Of a stretch of 26,588 bases of DNA, positions 1 to 11,414 are shown piece after piece. The stretch's first letter is position 1. Every line of letters starts with the position of its first letter. The notes below the pieces were generated by a model. It searched no databases, was not told the DNA's origin, and was given only the letters and a program-made list of their open reading frames with translations. Position numbers and translations under genes: made by a program. Origin of the DNA: Phoronis ovalis (lineage: Eukaryota; Phoronida; Phoronidae); contig JAOXYB010031398.1 in NCBI GenBank assembly GCA_028565635.1, forward strand, positions 3,882 to 30,469, given 5' to 3'.

Positions 1-115
1 TTTTGACTACACTAGTGGACCTCATTACTTACATTGTATTTTGACTACACTAGTGGACCTCATTACTTACATTGTATTTTGACTACACTAGTGGACCTCA
101 TTACTTACATTGTAT
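1..115. repeat. 38-bp tandem repeat, three copies, overlapping a WDR75 splice donor
   Basis: The motif TTTGACTACACTAGTGGACC recurs at positions 2, 40 and 78, a period of 38 bp, with no mismatch that I could see. The third copy runs into the 3' end of the WDR75 exon 305-109, so each copy carries the same donor (minus strand ACAAT|GTAAGT). The array is cut by the window edge, so the total copy number is unknown. Confidence 0.95.
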
Positions 116-3100
116 AACTGCCTGTCAGACCGCAAGGAATAAAACTGCAGGTGCCCCGGTTTACCATTCAGTACTAGCGCTTTTGTTCTGGGGTCTGTGA
201 GTAGTCCCGCTGGTATGGGATTTTTCAGCTGAGAGTTGTGATGACCTCGTGTTAATCCTTGAAATATTTGCAGTGTCTTGAAGTTGTTAGCAATTAGGTG
301 AATGGCTGAAATAAAAACAAAGAATAAATATTAATTTACTAATTAGAAATGTCTCGCATCATGAAGAAACCTTACGGTTGCCATACAACCAGCATGTTAA
401 TTTGTTAGTGTAAGGTTGGCAAACATTAAATAAAACGAAATTATACTAAAAATGCAGTTTTGATTATAAGTGAAATACTTTAGTAAAATTATCTCATTCT
501 TGGTGGCGAATAATTTTAAACTGTCAATTGTTCACATCAAATTATCCACCCTAAAAACACACCCATAGGCAATATCTTTACAACAACATAATTGCACTAT
601 TGTCAAATATTAATTCAATTACAAATAGTAAACATGCAAAATTAAGAGTATACATACTGTTGTCTGTATGGCAGGTGACATACATCTGGTTGTCATGGGA
701 ACAGGTGACATGATTGATGGGTGCGCCCAGTCGAGGAAGGGTGTCCCTATGTTGCGAATTATATTGCCACTTCACCAGAACACACTCACGTCCACCGCTT
801 AACATATAAGATCCTAAAAAAATTATAAAACAGCCTGATAATATAAATACAAAAATGATTCATCACAGTTCAAAGAAAATGTCATATGTTGTCATTGTCA
901 CATGGTATTTTCTCCTTGAACAATATTTCTTTTCTTTTAGTCTGCTATCTTTAGTCACGTATATGGCCATATTTATAATACAGTAGCTATAATTTGCAAT
1001 TTAGTTTTCTGTCAAGTTGACAGAATCTTGACCAAAGGAATTTTCGGACAATTTTCTAATAAAAGCAATGGTGGGAAACGATCTACAAATGGGAGTCTCC
1101 AGGTCCCAGCGGAAAGACTTAACACAAACATCTTTAATAAAAAGCCAGACAGATCGCATCAAGCAAGCAAGCTAATGTAATTTCTAATTACAGTATTATG
1201 TAACATCTACCAGACCACCGCATTGCTAAAAAAAGGTATTCGGTTCATTGTCCAGCTTGATCATATCAGAAAGATATAAAAAAAATCATGTAGAGGTATA
1301 CAGCTTAAAAAATATAAATTAATGACATTTTTCAGGGTATCAAGTGATAGGCTAGCCTGGTACACCTTACATGTTCTCCCGATGTTTCTATGGATGATGA
1401 AACCTGAAACTGTAACTTAAATGGTTCAGTCTGTTATTAAATATTAGGAACAGTAGTTAGATAATAATTATGTGTGCTTTACATACCTTCCTTAGTGAAT
1501 GCTAAACAACCCACTGGGAGTGCATGCCAATGTTTAATCGTCTTAACCACTTTTTCCTTACCAAAAAAGTTAAACCTGAACGACGAAGAAAATAGTTACA
1601 TATTACATAATTGAAAATCATTATTGAACAGCATGGGTTAGAATCAGTTATTTTTATATTGGCAAATAATACAGAACTTCATGCTCTTACTAGTTGGAAT
1701 ACAGGTGTCACTTGATCTTTGACCTCTCTTGGACACTTTACAGTACTAGATACAGAATTTGCTTCATCTATTCAGGGTTAACAGCCTACTTACAATTACA
1801 GTATGTTTACAAGTACTGACCATAAAATAATTTTTCCATCTGAACAGCCAGTCGCAATACAGAGGTCTGTTGGATGACAAGTCACACACGTGAATAATTT
1901 TTCAGGCTCGAAGCTGCACAAATGTCTGCAAAGAACAAATTCCGTGTCATTTTAAAAAACTTTTATAATACTATGATCTGAATTTCATCTCCTCGTTTGT
2001 ATTCTAGATTTTCTGTGTACCCATCAAAATTAATATATAATCCTACATCCAAAGTGGGTACTACACTCTCAGTAATATACCAGGAAGGAATGGGGGAGGT
2101 GGGTCTGTAATCATTTTGCATCGAAATGTACATATATACAGTTATATGCAATAGTAAAAAGTGTGTCATGGGTCTTCTGAAATACGGTTTTGCTATTAAG
2201 TCGTTTCAATCTGAATAAATCCATCTGGTTCCGTAACTTCTCAACTAATGTCTGGGCTTAACCATAGTCAATTTTTGTTATATTCCTTCAATTTAGCAAG
2301 AGTGAAATAATTACGGCATTAAACTTTTGCTAACTGAGATAATCCTTTCTCTCTGTGTGATCCATTGTCGCCTACCATGTCTATTCTATTATCACGACTC
2401 ATTGTGGATAGGTGTCACTGGGGAGCTTGCATTTTGCTTAGCAGACTATAGATAACCTCTGGCAGCACAGCATGCGTGTGCTCGACCCCCCTACCTGCTT
2501 AGTTCACTGTTGTACCTAATATTGTAAGCTGCAATGTGATTGGTGTCAAGACTTTTATGACACTTTATATAGAAATAAATGGATTATCACTCTTCTGCTT
2601 TTCAAGATAACAAACAAACATTTACCATGGTTAAACCCACACTTTACTTGAGAAGGTATGGAACCCTAACAGGTGGATTTATTCGGACTGAATTCATCTG
2701 TACATTTGAATAAATTAGTGTGAAACATTTATTGTAAAGAAATAGCAACCACAGAATTTGACAGCATATGAAATAGGTTCTCACTCGACTGTTGACTTCT
2801 TGTTAAATAAATAAACTTTTAGTTTTCTTCCCTTTACAGCTGCAACAAACTCATTCTGCAAATAAAATCAGTAAACAATTTACATGAACATCAAACAGAA
2901 TACATTGCAGCAATCTTTGTACATCTAGCAGTAGTCAGTACAGCAATCTCTGTCCATCTAACAGAAGACAGTAAAGCAGTCTCTGCACATCAAACAAAGT
3001 CAGTACAGCAATTTCTGTACATCAAACAGTAGACTTTAAACCAGTGTTCAAACACATCATTTAAATGTCACTAAGATATGCATTATTACTGTCATTTGGT

Positions 3101-6100
3101 GACATTTTTTTTATCAAAATACGTACAAAATTGATTACGCATGTTTTTTTTTGGATGCTTCTATAAAATTTTTTTGAGATGACATACTTTTGCATAAAAA
3201 GCATAATTTATATAAAAAATCATTATTACAACATACCTTTGCACCGATCGCCACACAGTTTTCTTCTGAACTCACCGCATGCAACAGAACATTTGGCGAT
3301 ATACTGGCAGACTCCGACTTAGGCAAGTGAAACTTCACTATATCGTATCCTAAAATCAACGTATATTGACTATATCAAATTTTTACCAATTGGTTATCGG
3401 ATAACAGACATATGAATCAACTCTTATTGACAGGCTCATCAATACACTATTTGCATGCACTTGGTAGAGCCACCAGTCTCAGACCCAAACGATCCCAGCA
3501 TGTCGCATTCGTGAATGAACAATGGCATAGCTCTGTGTGCGTTCTTGTGATTCATTCACAAAATGCATCCTTTGCATGCTGAGCCAAAAACAAAAAAAAA
3601 TCTTATGTTCTTTGATCTAAGAAATACCCTCTTTTTGTGAGCATATCAACATATAAACAACTATTTAATATTAGCTTTTCTAAAGACAGATTAAAGAAAA
3701 TAAAAACAAGTTTTGAGTAGAACTAAAGGATGCCTGTATTGAAAGGGTCTGACTGTAGCGCCCTCAAGTGCACGCAAATAGTCTACTGTAATTGACTAGT
3801 ATTGATTTATAATAATCATTGAGGTAAACAAGCCCTATTAACAGCTGCTGAATAATTAAGGGAACATTAAAAGCACAATTTCAAGAATAAGAATTTCATT
3901 CAATAGCGAATTGTGCTATTCTGACAGTGATTTTTCTAAAGACTGATAAGCATCAAATATGTAGTATTACTCACCAGTTTTAGATGACTGTCTAACAGCC
4001 AGCAAGTTACTATCTTGAAATCCTGGTGCCAGAAGACCATATATAGGAAATGTCAGGTGATACTTCTGAAATACAAAGTTATCATGAAGATACTGTACTG
4101 AGATTATTACAAAACAAACAGGTACTGGTGATACATATAAATAAAACTTCAGAACAAATTAGGAGGTGGTCTATGTATGTTCAACTTGCAGCATACCCAA
4201 TTTTAATATAATACAATAGTTAGATATCTGTTCGTGTAGAACAACCCTTGCATATCCTAGTTACTACAGGTTAGTTACCTTTAAAGCTATGCCGTCTAAG
4301 TAATCCCACTGTGCTATGGTTTTATCTAGTGAGGCGGTGAATATCTGAAAATATAAATTATAATTTTCAAAATTCAAATGTACTCCAGACCTAAGGAGGT
4401 AGTTCCTATGTATTGCCTGTTGGAGTTATGTCCCGAGGGACGAGTCGCTCTCTAGCTAGATCAAATAGGTATTTGATCTACTTCATGATCCTGTCAAGGA
4501 CAGATCAAGCATCGAAGAGCTAAATCTTTTAATGGATTGTGAGACAAATCTCAGCAATAATAAATTGTTAATCAATGGAAATAATAATGTGGATGCAGTA
4601 AGTAACTTAGCATAAATTTTCTGTTTCAGCACATTTATCTTCTTGCATTTCAAAAATAGGAATATAAGACAATGCGGCCATTAACCTAAAACCCTGTTGT
4701 TTTTCTTTTAAATCTTCTTTGTTTTTAAAGCAAAAAGATACTTATTTTGAAGTGAAACGAACCATTATTTTTAACACATATTGGAATCCTTCAGCAGATT
4801 ATAGGCTGCTACAGTATAAGGTCAAATAGTAAGGTCTGGGGTCAGTTTTACCGTTTTAATGTAAATTTTGAAAGTTCAAACGATGATCCACCAACCACGT
4901 GCCCACACTTTTAAAATGTGTTATCCCAGTATCTGCAGAAAGGATTCTTGAAAGTTTACCTGCAGGTGATTTCTAGGATTAGTTTTTATGCTGGTCACTA
5001 ACTTTCTGTGACTTCGGAGTTCCTGCACACATTCTCCACTAGAGGTACTGTACACTTTAACAATATGTCCACAGCAGCAGAAAAGATTCCTGAAACATGA
5101 GATGAGCATATTACCGAAGCCATCATTCTTTACAAAGTTATGGTCAAGGGTGGTGTAAGTCTTATCCTCAACATTTTTCGCTTTTAATTTTTACTTTAAC
5201 TTTATGACACAGTCTAACATCAATTATCAAAAAATTGGGTTACTTTTGGCCAGAATCCGATTTATGACCCACTCAGATGGGTCGATAGACTGAAATCAGT
5301 CGTTAGAAACATTGCTTGGAAGTTTTTTAATAAATGCATTATAGTACTAAAATACATAAAACAGTTGCTAGAATAAACTGGTAAGCTCCCTGCAAAAGCT
5401 GTTTATAATGCTTAAAGTTGAATACACTATCATATGTTTATGTGGTCTATGCTAGGAGTGCCATATATTTTTCTCCTTTAAATTCAAAGCTAAGACTTCC
5501 AGATTATTTTGTCCTTTACATTAAATTTTTAGACAAATCTTTTAAATGACTCTTTAGGAAAATTATTTCTTAGAAAAAAATAATTACACATTATCTTAAA
5601 CTACAGAGCCATTATTTATAGTCTAATGGGTCACATTCAAAGGATCGTTCCACAGGAACCAACGCTTAGATTGAGGTGTTAATTGGTATCGATGGAAAGA
5701 CTGATGAGGATTCCAGCAACATGTAACATTAACAAAAATGAAGATTTACAAGAGTTTTGACCAGAGAATCCCCAGGTTGCAGACAGCGGAATAATACCCA
5801 GAGGATAAGAATTGCACTAGAGCAGACGTTTTTATTCAGTGATTCAGCTTGCAGTAGGACATTGGTTTTTGCTATCAATGATGAATTTAACTGCGAATTG
5901 GTACCAGAGTCCATGACAGTTCGGCCTGGCCTTATAAGTCAGATTCATCATGAAAATATTCTTTAATGTCAGAACACACAGTCCAGGCACTGAATCAGAA
6001 TAGGTGTTATTTCTTACTTGTTCTACAGTCTTAGTCCAAGTAGCTTTTTATTATTAAAAGCATAATTGGATTGCTCTGATTTCCCACATCGAAAAAAAAT

Positions 6101-7031
6101 ACAAAAAACATCAAACAAAAATTTATTACACGAACAAAGCCAAGGGGAGTTTGTTCAAAACTCTTCATCGCCCTTGTTAGACCACACTTAAGAGTATTGC
6201 ACAGTGACATGGTTACCTCAATTTATTAACAATAGATGGTTATTACAAAGAGCAACAAAGTTAGTATACACAACATAAAATACCTGTCTTATGAAGAGAG
6301 ACTACGAAGTCTAGAAATACCAAGTATGAGTTATCGCAGAATAAGGGGAGATATGATTGAGGCTTATAAATATACTCATGGATTAATCAAATACGACTCT
6401 CAACTATTACATGTATGTATGGATGAGAGTGAAAGAACCAGAGGACACCCCTTCAACTTCAAGCTTAAAACTAGATACTGTAGGACTGCAAAACATCAGA
6501 TTTTTTTTTCATTTAGACTTAGTAGAGTCATGGAATTCGTCAATGCCTAAATCAGTTGTGTGTGCCACATCAATTAATAGTTTTAAAAACAGTATAGACA
6601 AAGTATGGAAGGAAGGAACATTTTTACAATTAACCCGATCACCGATGTGCGAAGCCGAGATCAGCTTACAAGCTTTTTACTTAAGATTACAGCTGAAGAG
6701 GATGTATGTATGTATGTATGTACTACGGGGATGTGCCGCCCACCCCAATCCAAAATTTTAGCTTGTGGGTAGCAAACAGCCAATCCAAATAATGTAAAGT
6801 AGCAATCCATAAAACAGTATACCTCACTATACCTGAATGATATGGCAGATATGTATCGACGTTCGGTCTCATTTGTCAATTATTTTTTTTTTTTAACTTT
6901 CTTTAGTCTAGATAGCATTTTGCTCTTTTATGTACTAGCCTTACTTACTTTGAATCATTCGACAAAACTGGCCTAAACTTCACCAAACTCGCACCAAGAA
7001 CATGATGCACAATCGGTTGTTCAGCTACCAT
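109..7031 (-). CDS. WDR75: WD repeat-containing protein 75, N-terminal 363 codons in ten exons (3' part outside window)
   Basis: Homologue of WDR75 (yeast Utp17/Nan1), a nucleolar beta-propeller protein of the small-subunit processome (t-UTP group), needed for pre-rRNA transcription and 18S processing. Exons on the minus strand: 7031-6949, 5089-4960, 4344-4279, 4065-3975, 3349-3237, 2855-2785, 1913-1821, 1575-1487, 813-658, 305-109. Every junction is GT-AG and all phases agree (83+130+66+91+113+71+93+89+156+197 nt = 363 codons). Recognisable stretches: VKVYS (about residue 38), a WD-like SLDKTIAQWDYLDG (76-89), TCHPTDLCIATGCSDGKI, LSGGRECVLVKW and DPRTKALVLNGKPGHLQFYS, all matching the remembered animal WDR75 order. 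The start ATG at 7031 gives MVAEQPIVHH, directly before the first blade. Exon 1 ends AA and exon 2 begins G, restoring the family's DSK. Donor of exon 7 is the less usual GTCAGT. The full-length family is about 830 aa, so over half is missing to the left. Divergently paired with TOMM7. Confidence 0.96.
2888..3046. repeat. Degenerate tandem repeat, about four copies of a 32-37 bp unit
   Basis: Lies in the WDR75 intron between the exons at 3349-3237 and 2855-2785. The unit resembles CAGCAATCTCTGTACATCAA followed by ACAGTAGTCAGTA. Copies differ by several substitutions and one- to three-base indels. No coding capacity is apparent. Confidence 0.8.
4457..4480. repeat. Perfect 11-bp-arm palindrome in a WDR75 intron
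   Basis: TAGATCAAATA, then GG, then TATTTGATCTA. It sits in a short patch with other small dyads (CCCGAGGG just upstream, CTGTCAAGGACAG just downstream), as in the remnant of a small foldback element. No function can be assigned. Confidence 0.6.
6120..6725 (+). pseudogene. Decayed 3' end of a non-LTR retrotransposon reverse transcriptase
   Basis: Lies antisense in WDR75 intron 1. In changing frames it reads ALVRPHL and YCTVTW (about 6165-6215), QRATKLV (about 6245), then in one frame YEERLRSLEIPSM and YRRIRGDMIEAYKYTHG (6290-6380). After a frame change come SINSFKNSIDKVWKEG (6570-6620). This order is the C-terminal end of the reverse transcriptase in LINE-type elements (CR1/Jockey-like). Stops and frameshifts show it is dead, and it is 5'-truncated as is usual for LINE insertions. 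It ends in an (ATGT)n tail at about 6702-6721, typical of LINE 3' ends. Which LINE clade it belongs to cannot be decided from this piece. Confidence 0.8.
6722..6775. repeat. Single end of the 'GTGCCGCCCA' repeat family
   Basis: Immediately after the LINE tail, the sequence TACTACGGGGATGTGCCGCC is shared with the ends of the elements at 11415-11825 and 22330-22560. Only one end is recognisable here, so this looks like a solo remnant. Confidence 0.45.
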
Positions 7032-7481
7032 GCTCGTTCCATGTGTTACAAGCAACATCTCCGAGCATGCGTACAATTCTTAATTTGTAAAACTTGATGT
7101 GATTTGTTTTTGATTTCAACTATAACTAAAACTAACCAATGAAGAAGCGTGTAACAAATTTTGCAAAGGTGAAGGTCGTCATTAGCTGTGAGCACGGTCT
7201 ACATGTAGCTGACCGGTAAGAGGTTCTTGTTTCATGAACATTTTGGGTGAGAGACTATTGTAGAGCAGTGAGGAAGATGCAAAGGAAGGATATAGAACTC
7301 TCCGCGGCAATAGTTAGATTAAAATCATTTTAAATTGTCAATATTTAGTCCCATAATTTGTTCTTGATACTACCTCTCAAAAGACTTTTGTGAAGTGACT
7401 CGAGAGTTTTTAGTTTGTTTCAGATTTAGAAGAATAAAGTCTGCTGTGAACTAAGACTAAGAACAAATCCTGACGTACAAG
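7032..7481. promoter_or_regulatory. Bidirectional promoter region between WDR75 and TOMM7
   Basis: 450 bp separate the two start codons, so this must hold both 5' UTRs and both core promoters unless further non-coding exons lie elsewhere. No TATA box at a convincing place and no CpG-island-like stretch were seen. TOMM7's ATG follows a CAAG context. Head-to-head housekeeping pairs commonly share such promoters; the sharing here is an inference from spacing only. Confidence 0.6.
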
Positions 7482-9236
7482 ATGGTTAAAATGAGCAAAG
7501 AAACACAGCAGAGGGTGAAGACAGTGGTCAATTTAGCACAGACCACATTTCATTGGGGATTTGTTCCATTAGTGCTATACCTAGGTTTGTTTTAATAACC
7601 GTTAAAGTTTTAACCCTAACCAATCATGTTCTTTTTATAATTCTATAGTGACCGACTTTTCCCCACATTTTTGTACCTTGTGCTAAGTTTGCTTATTCTC
7701 ATTTCGAAACACGAATATAAATAACGGTTGCAATATGTGCATTAGTCCTGCAAACATGACCCTACTATGGACAGCCTATACGTAGGGTCCTGACCACCTC
7801 ATATCTCAAATCAGCCGAAGTTTAACTACCCTTCACGTATGCGCAATAGCATACTTTTATGCTGATGTGCTGTTGAATCTTTTATTAAGTTATCTAGATA
7901 CGGTGGTATACAAAGCGGAATAGTCAAGCAAAAATTTGGGTGGAATTCATTTATTTAATTAAGAAATTAAGTGTTTTCGAACTTCAGCTGGATTGAGATA
8001 TGAGGGGGTCATGACCCTACGGACAAGCCGTAGGCTGTCCATAGTAGGGCCATGCTTGCAGGACTATCTGTGCATGAGATATTGAACAATTCTGTAAAAT
8101 TAGAGTTTTCAAAAGCAATTCATCAGAAAAGCCTGATTTCCATTAGTCTGTGATTTAATTTGAAAAAATATGATTGTATAAGTCTCCCTACAAGTCAGAT
8201 ATGTTGCTAATTTGGAATGCCACTTTTCCAAATGTAGTGAGACTGCTTTTGAAACTTCAGAGTACATTATTAGTGAAATAGCATCTTAATCAAGCCAAAA
8301 AATACGATTCTAACTATTATGTATTTGTTTATATTTTAGGCTTTAAAAAAGGAACTGATCCGGAAATGCCACCACTCTCACTTTTTAAGTAAGTTTTGTA
8401 ATTAATAATGATACATATTTTGTTCAGATTTCATGTACTGGTTCACAGTAAATGGTGTCTGATAAATTATGCCTTGTAGGTCTTGTTGTTAAATTCTATA
8501 ATGACTTATTGATGGATGTCAAGTTGATAGCGGAAACGTGAAAACTAACTTCTTTGCATTAAGTAGGTGGCATATTGAGAGTGATCAATCTGAAATTCCC
8601 TGTGATTCATTCATAAACACGAGGCCACCTTGTGCTAGCAAATAACTTACTTTGTGCCAGAGTCTGCTATCTTGGCTAGATGTCTGTTGCTATATATCAG
8701 GGGTCTGTTGTTAGAAACATCGTAAAGTTGTGTAAGTCTGTAAGGATACTTAATGAGTCGTGAAGGAACGATTATTCTGGCAAAGTCTTGATTTACGGAA
8801 TTTAACTTTTCATTGGTTCCAAAAACAGGCCCCGGGTCTTTTGGATATTCACTGGTGCCATGTATTTAAAGTGCAAGATAGCATTAATGTGACAGTGACT
8901 GTCCTCAAGATTTATGACATTGGAACAATTTCCAAAATAATTATCAAAATAGCAATGTGAAAAGCCATTATATTCTGTAATACTCCAAATGAATATGTCA
9001 CAGAAGCACTAGATGTGTTGTCTTCCAGTATAGTATATCTTGAGGTAGTGCTTGTCCTGAACTTATAAGGTTGTTAAGACAATCAAGTCTCAGATAACTT
9101 GAGTAAGATTTGATACGTTTTGCAGAATGACAACATCCTGCGTGTTTAGAGTCTGTGTCTTAGTTTATTATTATATTCATGTACTGCTTGTTATTTCTAA
9201 TTTATGCTTGTTGTTTATTTTAGCCTGTTATGGTAA
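7482..9236 (+). CDS. TOMM7: Mitochondrial import receptor subunit TOM7, complete, three exons
   Basis: Tom7 is a small tail-anchored subunit of the outer-membrane TOM translocase. It modulates TOM complex dynamics and, in mammals, stabilises PINK1. Coding exons are 7482-7584, 8340-8388 and 9224-9236; 103+49+13 nt give 54 residues plus TAA. The product starts MVKMSKETQQRVK and continues into the membrane segment FHWGFVPLVLYLGFKKG (about residues 23-39), then DPEMPP and the terminal LLW. Human TOM7 has 55 residues with the same WGF.PLV.YLGFK.G..P.MP pattern. The third exon supplies only one base of a split Asn codon, Leu-Leu-Trp and the stop. It was found by requiring a phase-2 acceptor (TTTATTTTAG) followed by the conserved C-terminus. 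Without it, reading through the exon 2 donor gives a stop at once. The donor of intron 1 is the weaker GTTTGT. Confidence 0.95.
7738..8074. mobile_element. MITE-like element with ~90-bp terminal inverted repeats in TOMM7 intron 1
   Basis: The left arm (7738-7824) and right arm (7980-8074) are imperfect inverted copies. Shared blocks include AGTCCTGCAA, CCTACTATGGACAGCCTA and CCTCATATCTCAA. Each arm also holds a small inner dyad (GACCCTAC with GTAGGGTC on the left). The 155-bp centre has no ORF. The target-site duplication is unclear because the flanks at both ends contain the palindromic TGCA. Confidence 0.8.
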
Positions 9237-9620
9237 TGAGGGCATAGATAGCTGATTATGTCCCATCTAACTGTTACCAGCCTGTATAGAATGTTTCAAA
9301 CATGGAAACATATAATTGCATTAAGCAATTATAACATTATACTACAGTGTGATAGGGAATGTGTGTGCAAGTCAGTAGATTGTGAAATAAGGACACAAAC
9401 ACATGCTCGATTTATCACCACCAACATAGCGCGTCTGATCTATGTAGTGGCAGATGAGCCAGAAAAAACGTGAAATATTTTGTGGTACACATACAGAATT
9501 TGACATTTTAAAACTAAAAACTGCAGAAATAATTTTGGACACAGAACAAGGATGGGAATGATGACAAAGATGAATTAGATTGCTGTTACCTGATTAAGTC
9601 ACATTGTTTAATTTGCTTGA

Positions 9621-9626
9621 AATAAA
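9621..9626 (+). terminator. Likely polyadenylation signal of TOMM7
   Basis: Canonical AATAAA 385 nt after the TOMM7 stop, the first clear hexamer seen downstream on this strand. Another lies in the AATAATAAA near 9980. Confidence 0.45.
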
Positions 9627-10058
9627 AGATGGACTAAGACATATTTCAAAAGTACATCATTCTTCAATATCTCAAATTAAGGTTCCACTTTTTCTTAGTT
9701 TGATCTTATGTACTGCAACTTACACATTCTGACTCGAGAAATATAAATTAAATATTCCCCTAAATATTACATCTTTGTGTTTTCGGTTTACAAATTTAAA
9801 TTTTATCTCAAACCTTTTGCCGATAAAATCTCACATGACCATGATTGTATGTAATGCTAATTCAGAGAGGTAGAATGCACAAATTAAAAAGCTTAACTGA
9901 TGAAATTACCCAAGGTAATAAGGGGATCATAACTTGACGTCATCAGTCTGTGACCCACCAATCTTGTATTACATCTGTAAATAATAAATGTGTCATGTTT
10001 GCTTACACTGTAGTACTTATGTAAAGGTAATTCAGATCAAAAAGGAATATACCGCTTG

Positions 10059-10261
10059 TATAGTAGTAACCAAACAACAAAACTCTCCTGTGCCAGAGTT
10101 ATATCTCGGTATAGTAGTAACCAAACAACAGAACTCTCCTGTGCCAGAGTTATATCTCGGTATAGTAGTAACCAAACAACAGAACTCTCCTGTGCCAGAG
10201 TTATATCTCGGTATAGTAGTAACCAAACAACAGAACTCTCCTGTGTTAGAGTTATATCTCC
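10059..10261. repeat. Four-copy 51-bp tandem repeat
   Basis: Units begin at about 10061, 10112, 10163 and 10214. The unit starts TAGTAGTAACCAAACAACAG and ends CCAGAGTTATATCTCGGTA. Copies are almost identical, with single changes such as AACAAA for AACAGA in the first and TGTTAGAG for TGCCAGAG in the last. The period is exactly 17 codons and the unit has several stop-free frames on both strands, which makes spurious ORFs. I see no start context, splice sites or homology to suggest translation. Confidence 0.95.
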
Positions 10262-10309
10262 GTTTACAACTGAATTGAGGTGTGACTACTTGCTATAACC
10301 TTTTACAAT

Positions 10310-11130
10310 TTATTTTGGGAGCGGTTTTTTGGTTCCAAGGGCCGAATTTTCAAGAACTGGAAAAAAAGCACTGTATCACTAACTCTTGTTTTAAAATGAC
10401 AGTAACCAATGATAAAAGCCATTAAATTGAAAAAAATGACGCTGTAATGTGTGGATTCTATCATAGGTTATTTTTACGGACATTTTAAAACAAGAATATC
10501 CCTACACAGTGTGATGACAAGAAATTAATTGTATCATGTTTAAACTATCTGAGCAGAAAAGCCACAGATTGAATCCCCCCAGAAAACTGAGAAATGCCAC
10601 ACCGTATAATAGTACCACTTGGCCAGAAAAATGAAATGCCACTGTAAATGAAATGCCAACCTTACAAACTGGTAAAAGAAAATAAAAAGTACAGTGCAGA
10701 CGGAGGAAAATACCATTATACAGTGGTGCCACCTATTGATAAATTAAAACATCACGATATAGTTGTGCAGCGTATTCGAAACACGGCAACCCACAAGTGA
10801 AAAAAGGGTAAATGAAAAATTAAATGAATGTATCAAGAAAATCTAAAGCTTAAAATATCAGAGGAAATTTGTGCCAACTATTAATTAAGAAAACGAAACG
10901 CTAAAATAAGACGTAACACCTCCGAGGGTGACACCAAGGCATACTAAAATTGTGTTACTTGAACAGGCTAAACGTAAAATTTGGATCAATAACTAACTGA
11001 ATCTAGTGAGAAAATAACTTAAAAAACATGCTTAAAAGGAAATAAGCTATGTACACCACAAAATAAAACGTTTACAAAAAAACGCATGACACGCGATATT
11101 TAAATGTCTACGCTGTTGGCTTTGCAGTAT
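10310..11130. repeat. Long, strongly degenerate tandem-repeat region
   Basis: On the minus strand, units of roughly 30-40 bp resemble CAATAGGTGGCACCACTATA followed by TGGTGGCATTTTCATTTT. They are clearest at 10560-10740. The same kind of array recurs at 17560-17850. The open frame at 10502-10732 on the minus strand is a by-product of these repeats, not a gene. The rest of the stretch is A-rich with no further coding signal. Confidence 0.65.
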
Positions 11131-11158
11131 TTATTAATGACGGGGGCGGGGCCGCCGG

Positions 11159-11257
11159 TTACAAATATTCCAGATCTTCGTTTTCATCTCTAAAATCGTT
11201 GCACGATAAGTCTACAAGTTCCCCATCTTCTTTGCTTATAAAACTGTACTTTGACAT
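11159..11257 (-). pseudogene. Short acidic peptide tail (32 codons), homologous to one at 17864-17926
   Basis: From the ATG at 11257 the minus strand reads MSKYSFISKEDGELVDLS and then an acidic end with DENEDLEYL before TAA. A possible splice acceptor (CTAAAG) lies just before the ATG, so this could be a terminal exon rather than a whole ORF. The last part aligns with VRLSINSFDQSLTDLENDYK at 17926-17867 (the pattern V-x-LS-x-N-x-F, then DLE before the stop). Both are followed on the minus strand by the same type of degenerate array. I do not recognise the family. Confidence 0.35.
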
Positions 11258-11414
11258 CCTTTAGCAGTCACATTTGAATCGTAAAAAGACAAAAATTCAT
11301 AATTTCCTCACATTATTTAGCGATAATGTTTTAATATGCCGCACAAACATCAGTCTGTCTTGCGAGACTTTTTTATGGTTGAGAGGTGTCGGCAGCACCA
11401 GTAATCCGTTTAGT

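Noticed and set aside
3497-3583. Imperfect inverted repeat (GTGAATGAAC and GATTCATTCAC)
   Set aside because: Short and interrupted; too weak to call an element.
5729-5966. Overlapping ORFs on both strands in WDR75 intron 1
   Set aside because: No splice sites or homology; phase and content do not fit WDR75, and it is not clearly part of the LINE remnant.
9258-9473. 71-codon plus-strand ORF after TOMM7
   Set aside because: Lies in the TOMM7 3' UTR, no recognisable family, normal chance length.
9935-9942. Perfect CRE palindrome TGACGTCA
   Set aside because: A single 8-mer far from any start codon; expected by chance at this scale.
10059-10261. CRISPR array
   Set aside because: Contiguous 51-bp tandem copies without variable spacers, in a eukaryotic genome.
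10502-10732. 76-codon minus-strand ORF rich in hydrophobic residues
   Set aside because: It is a translation of degenerate tandem repeats that also occur at 17560-17850 without the ORF.
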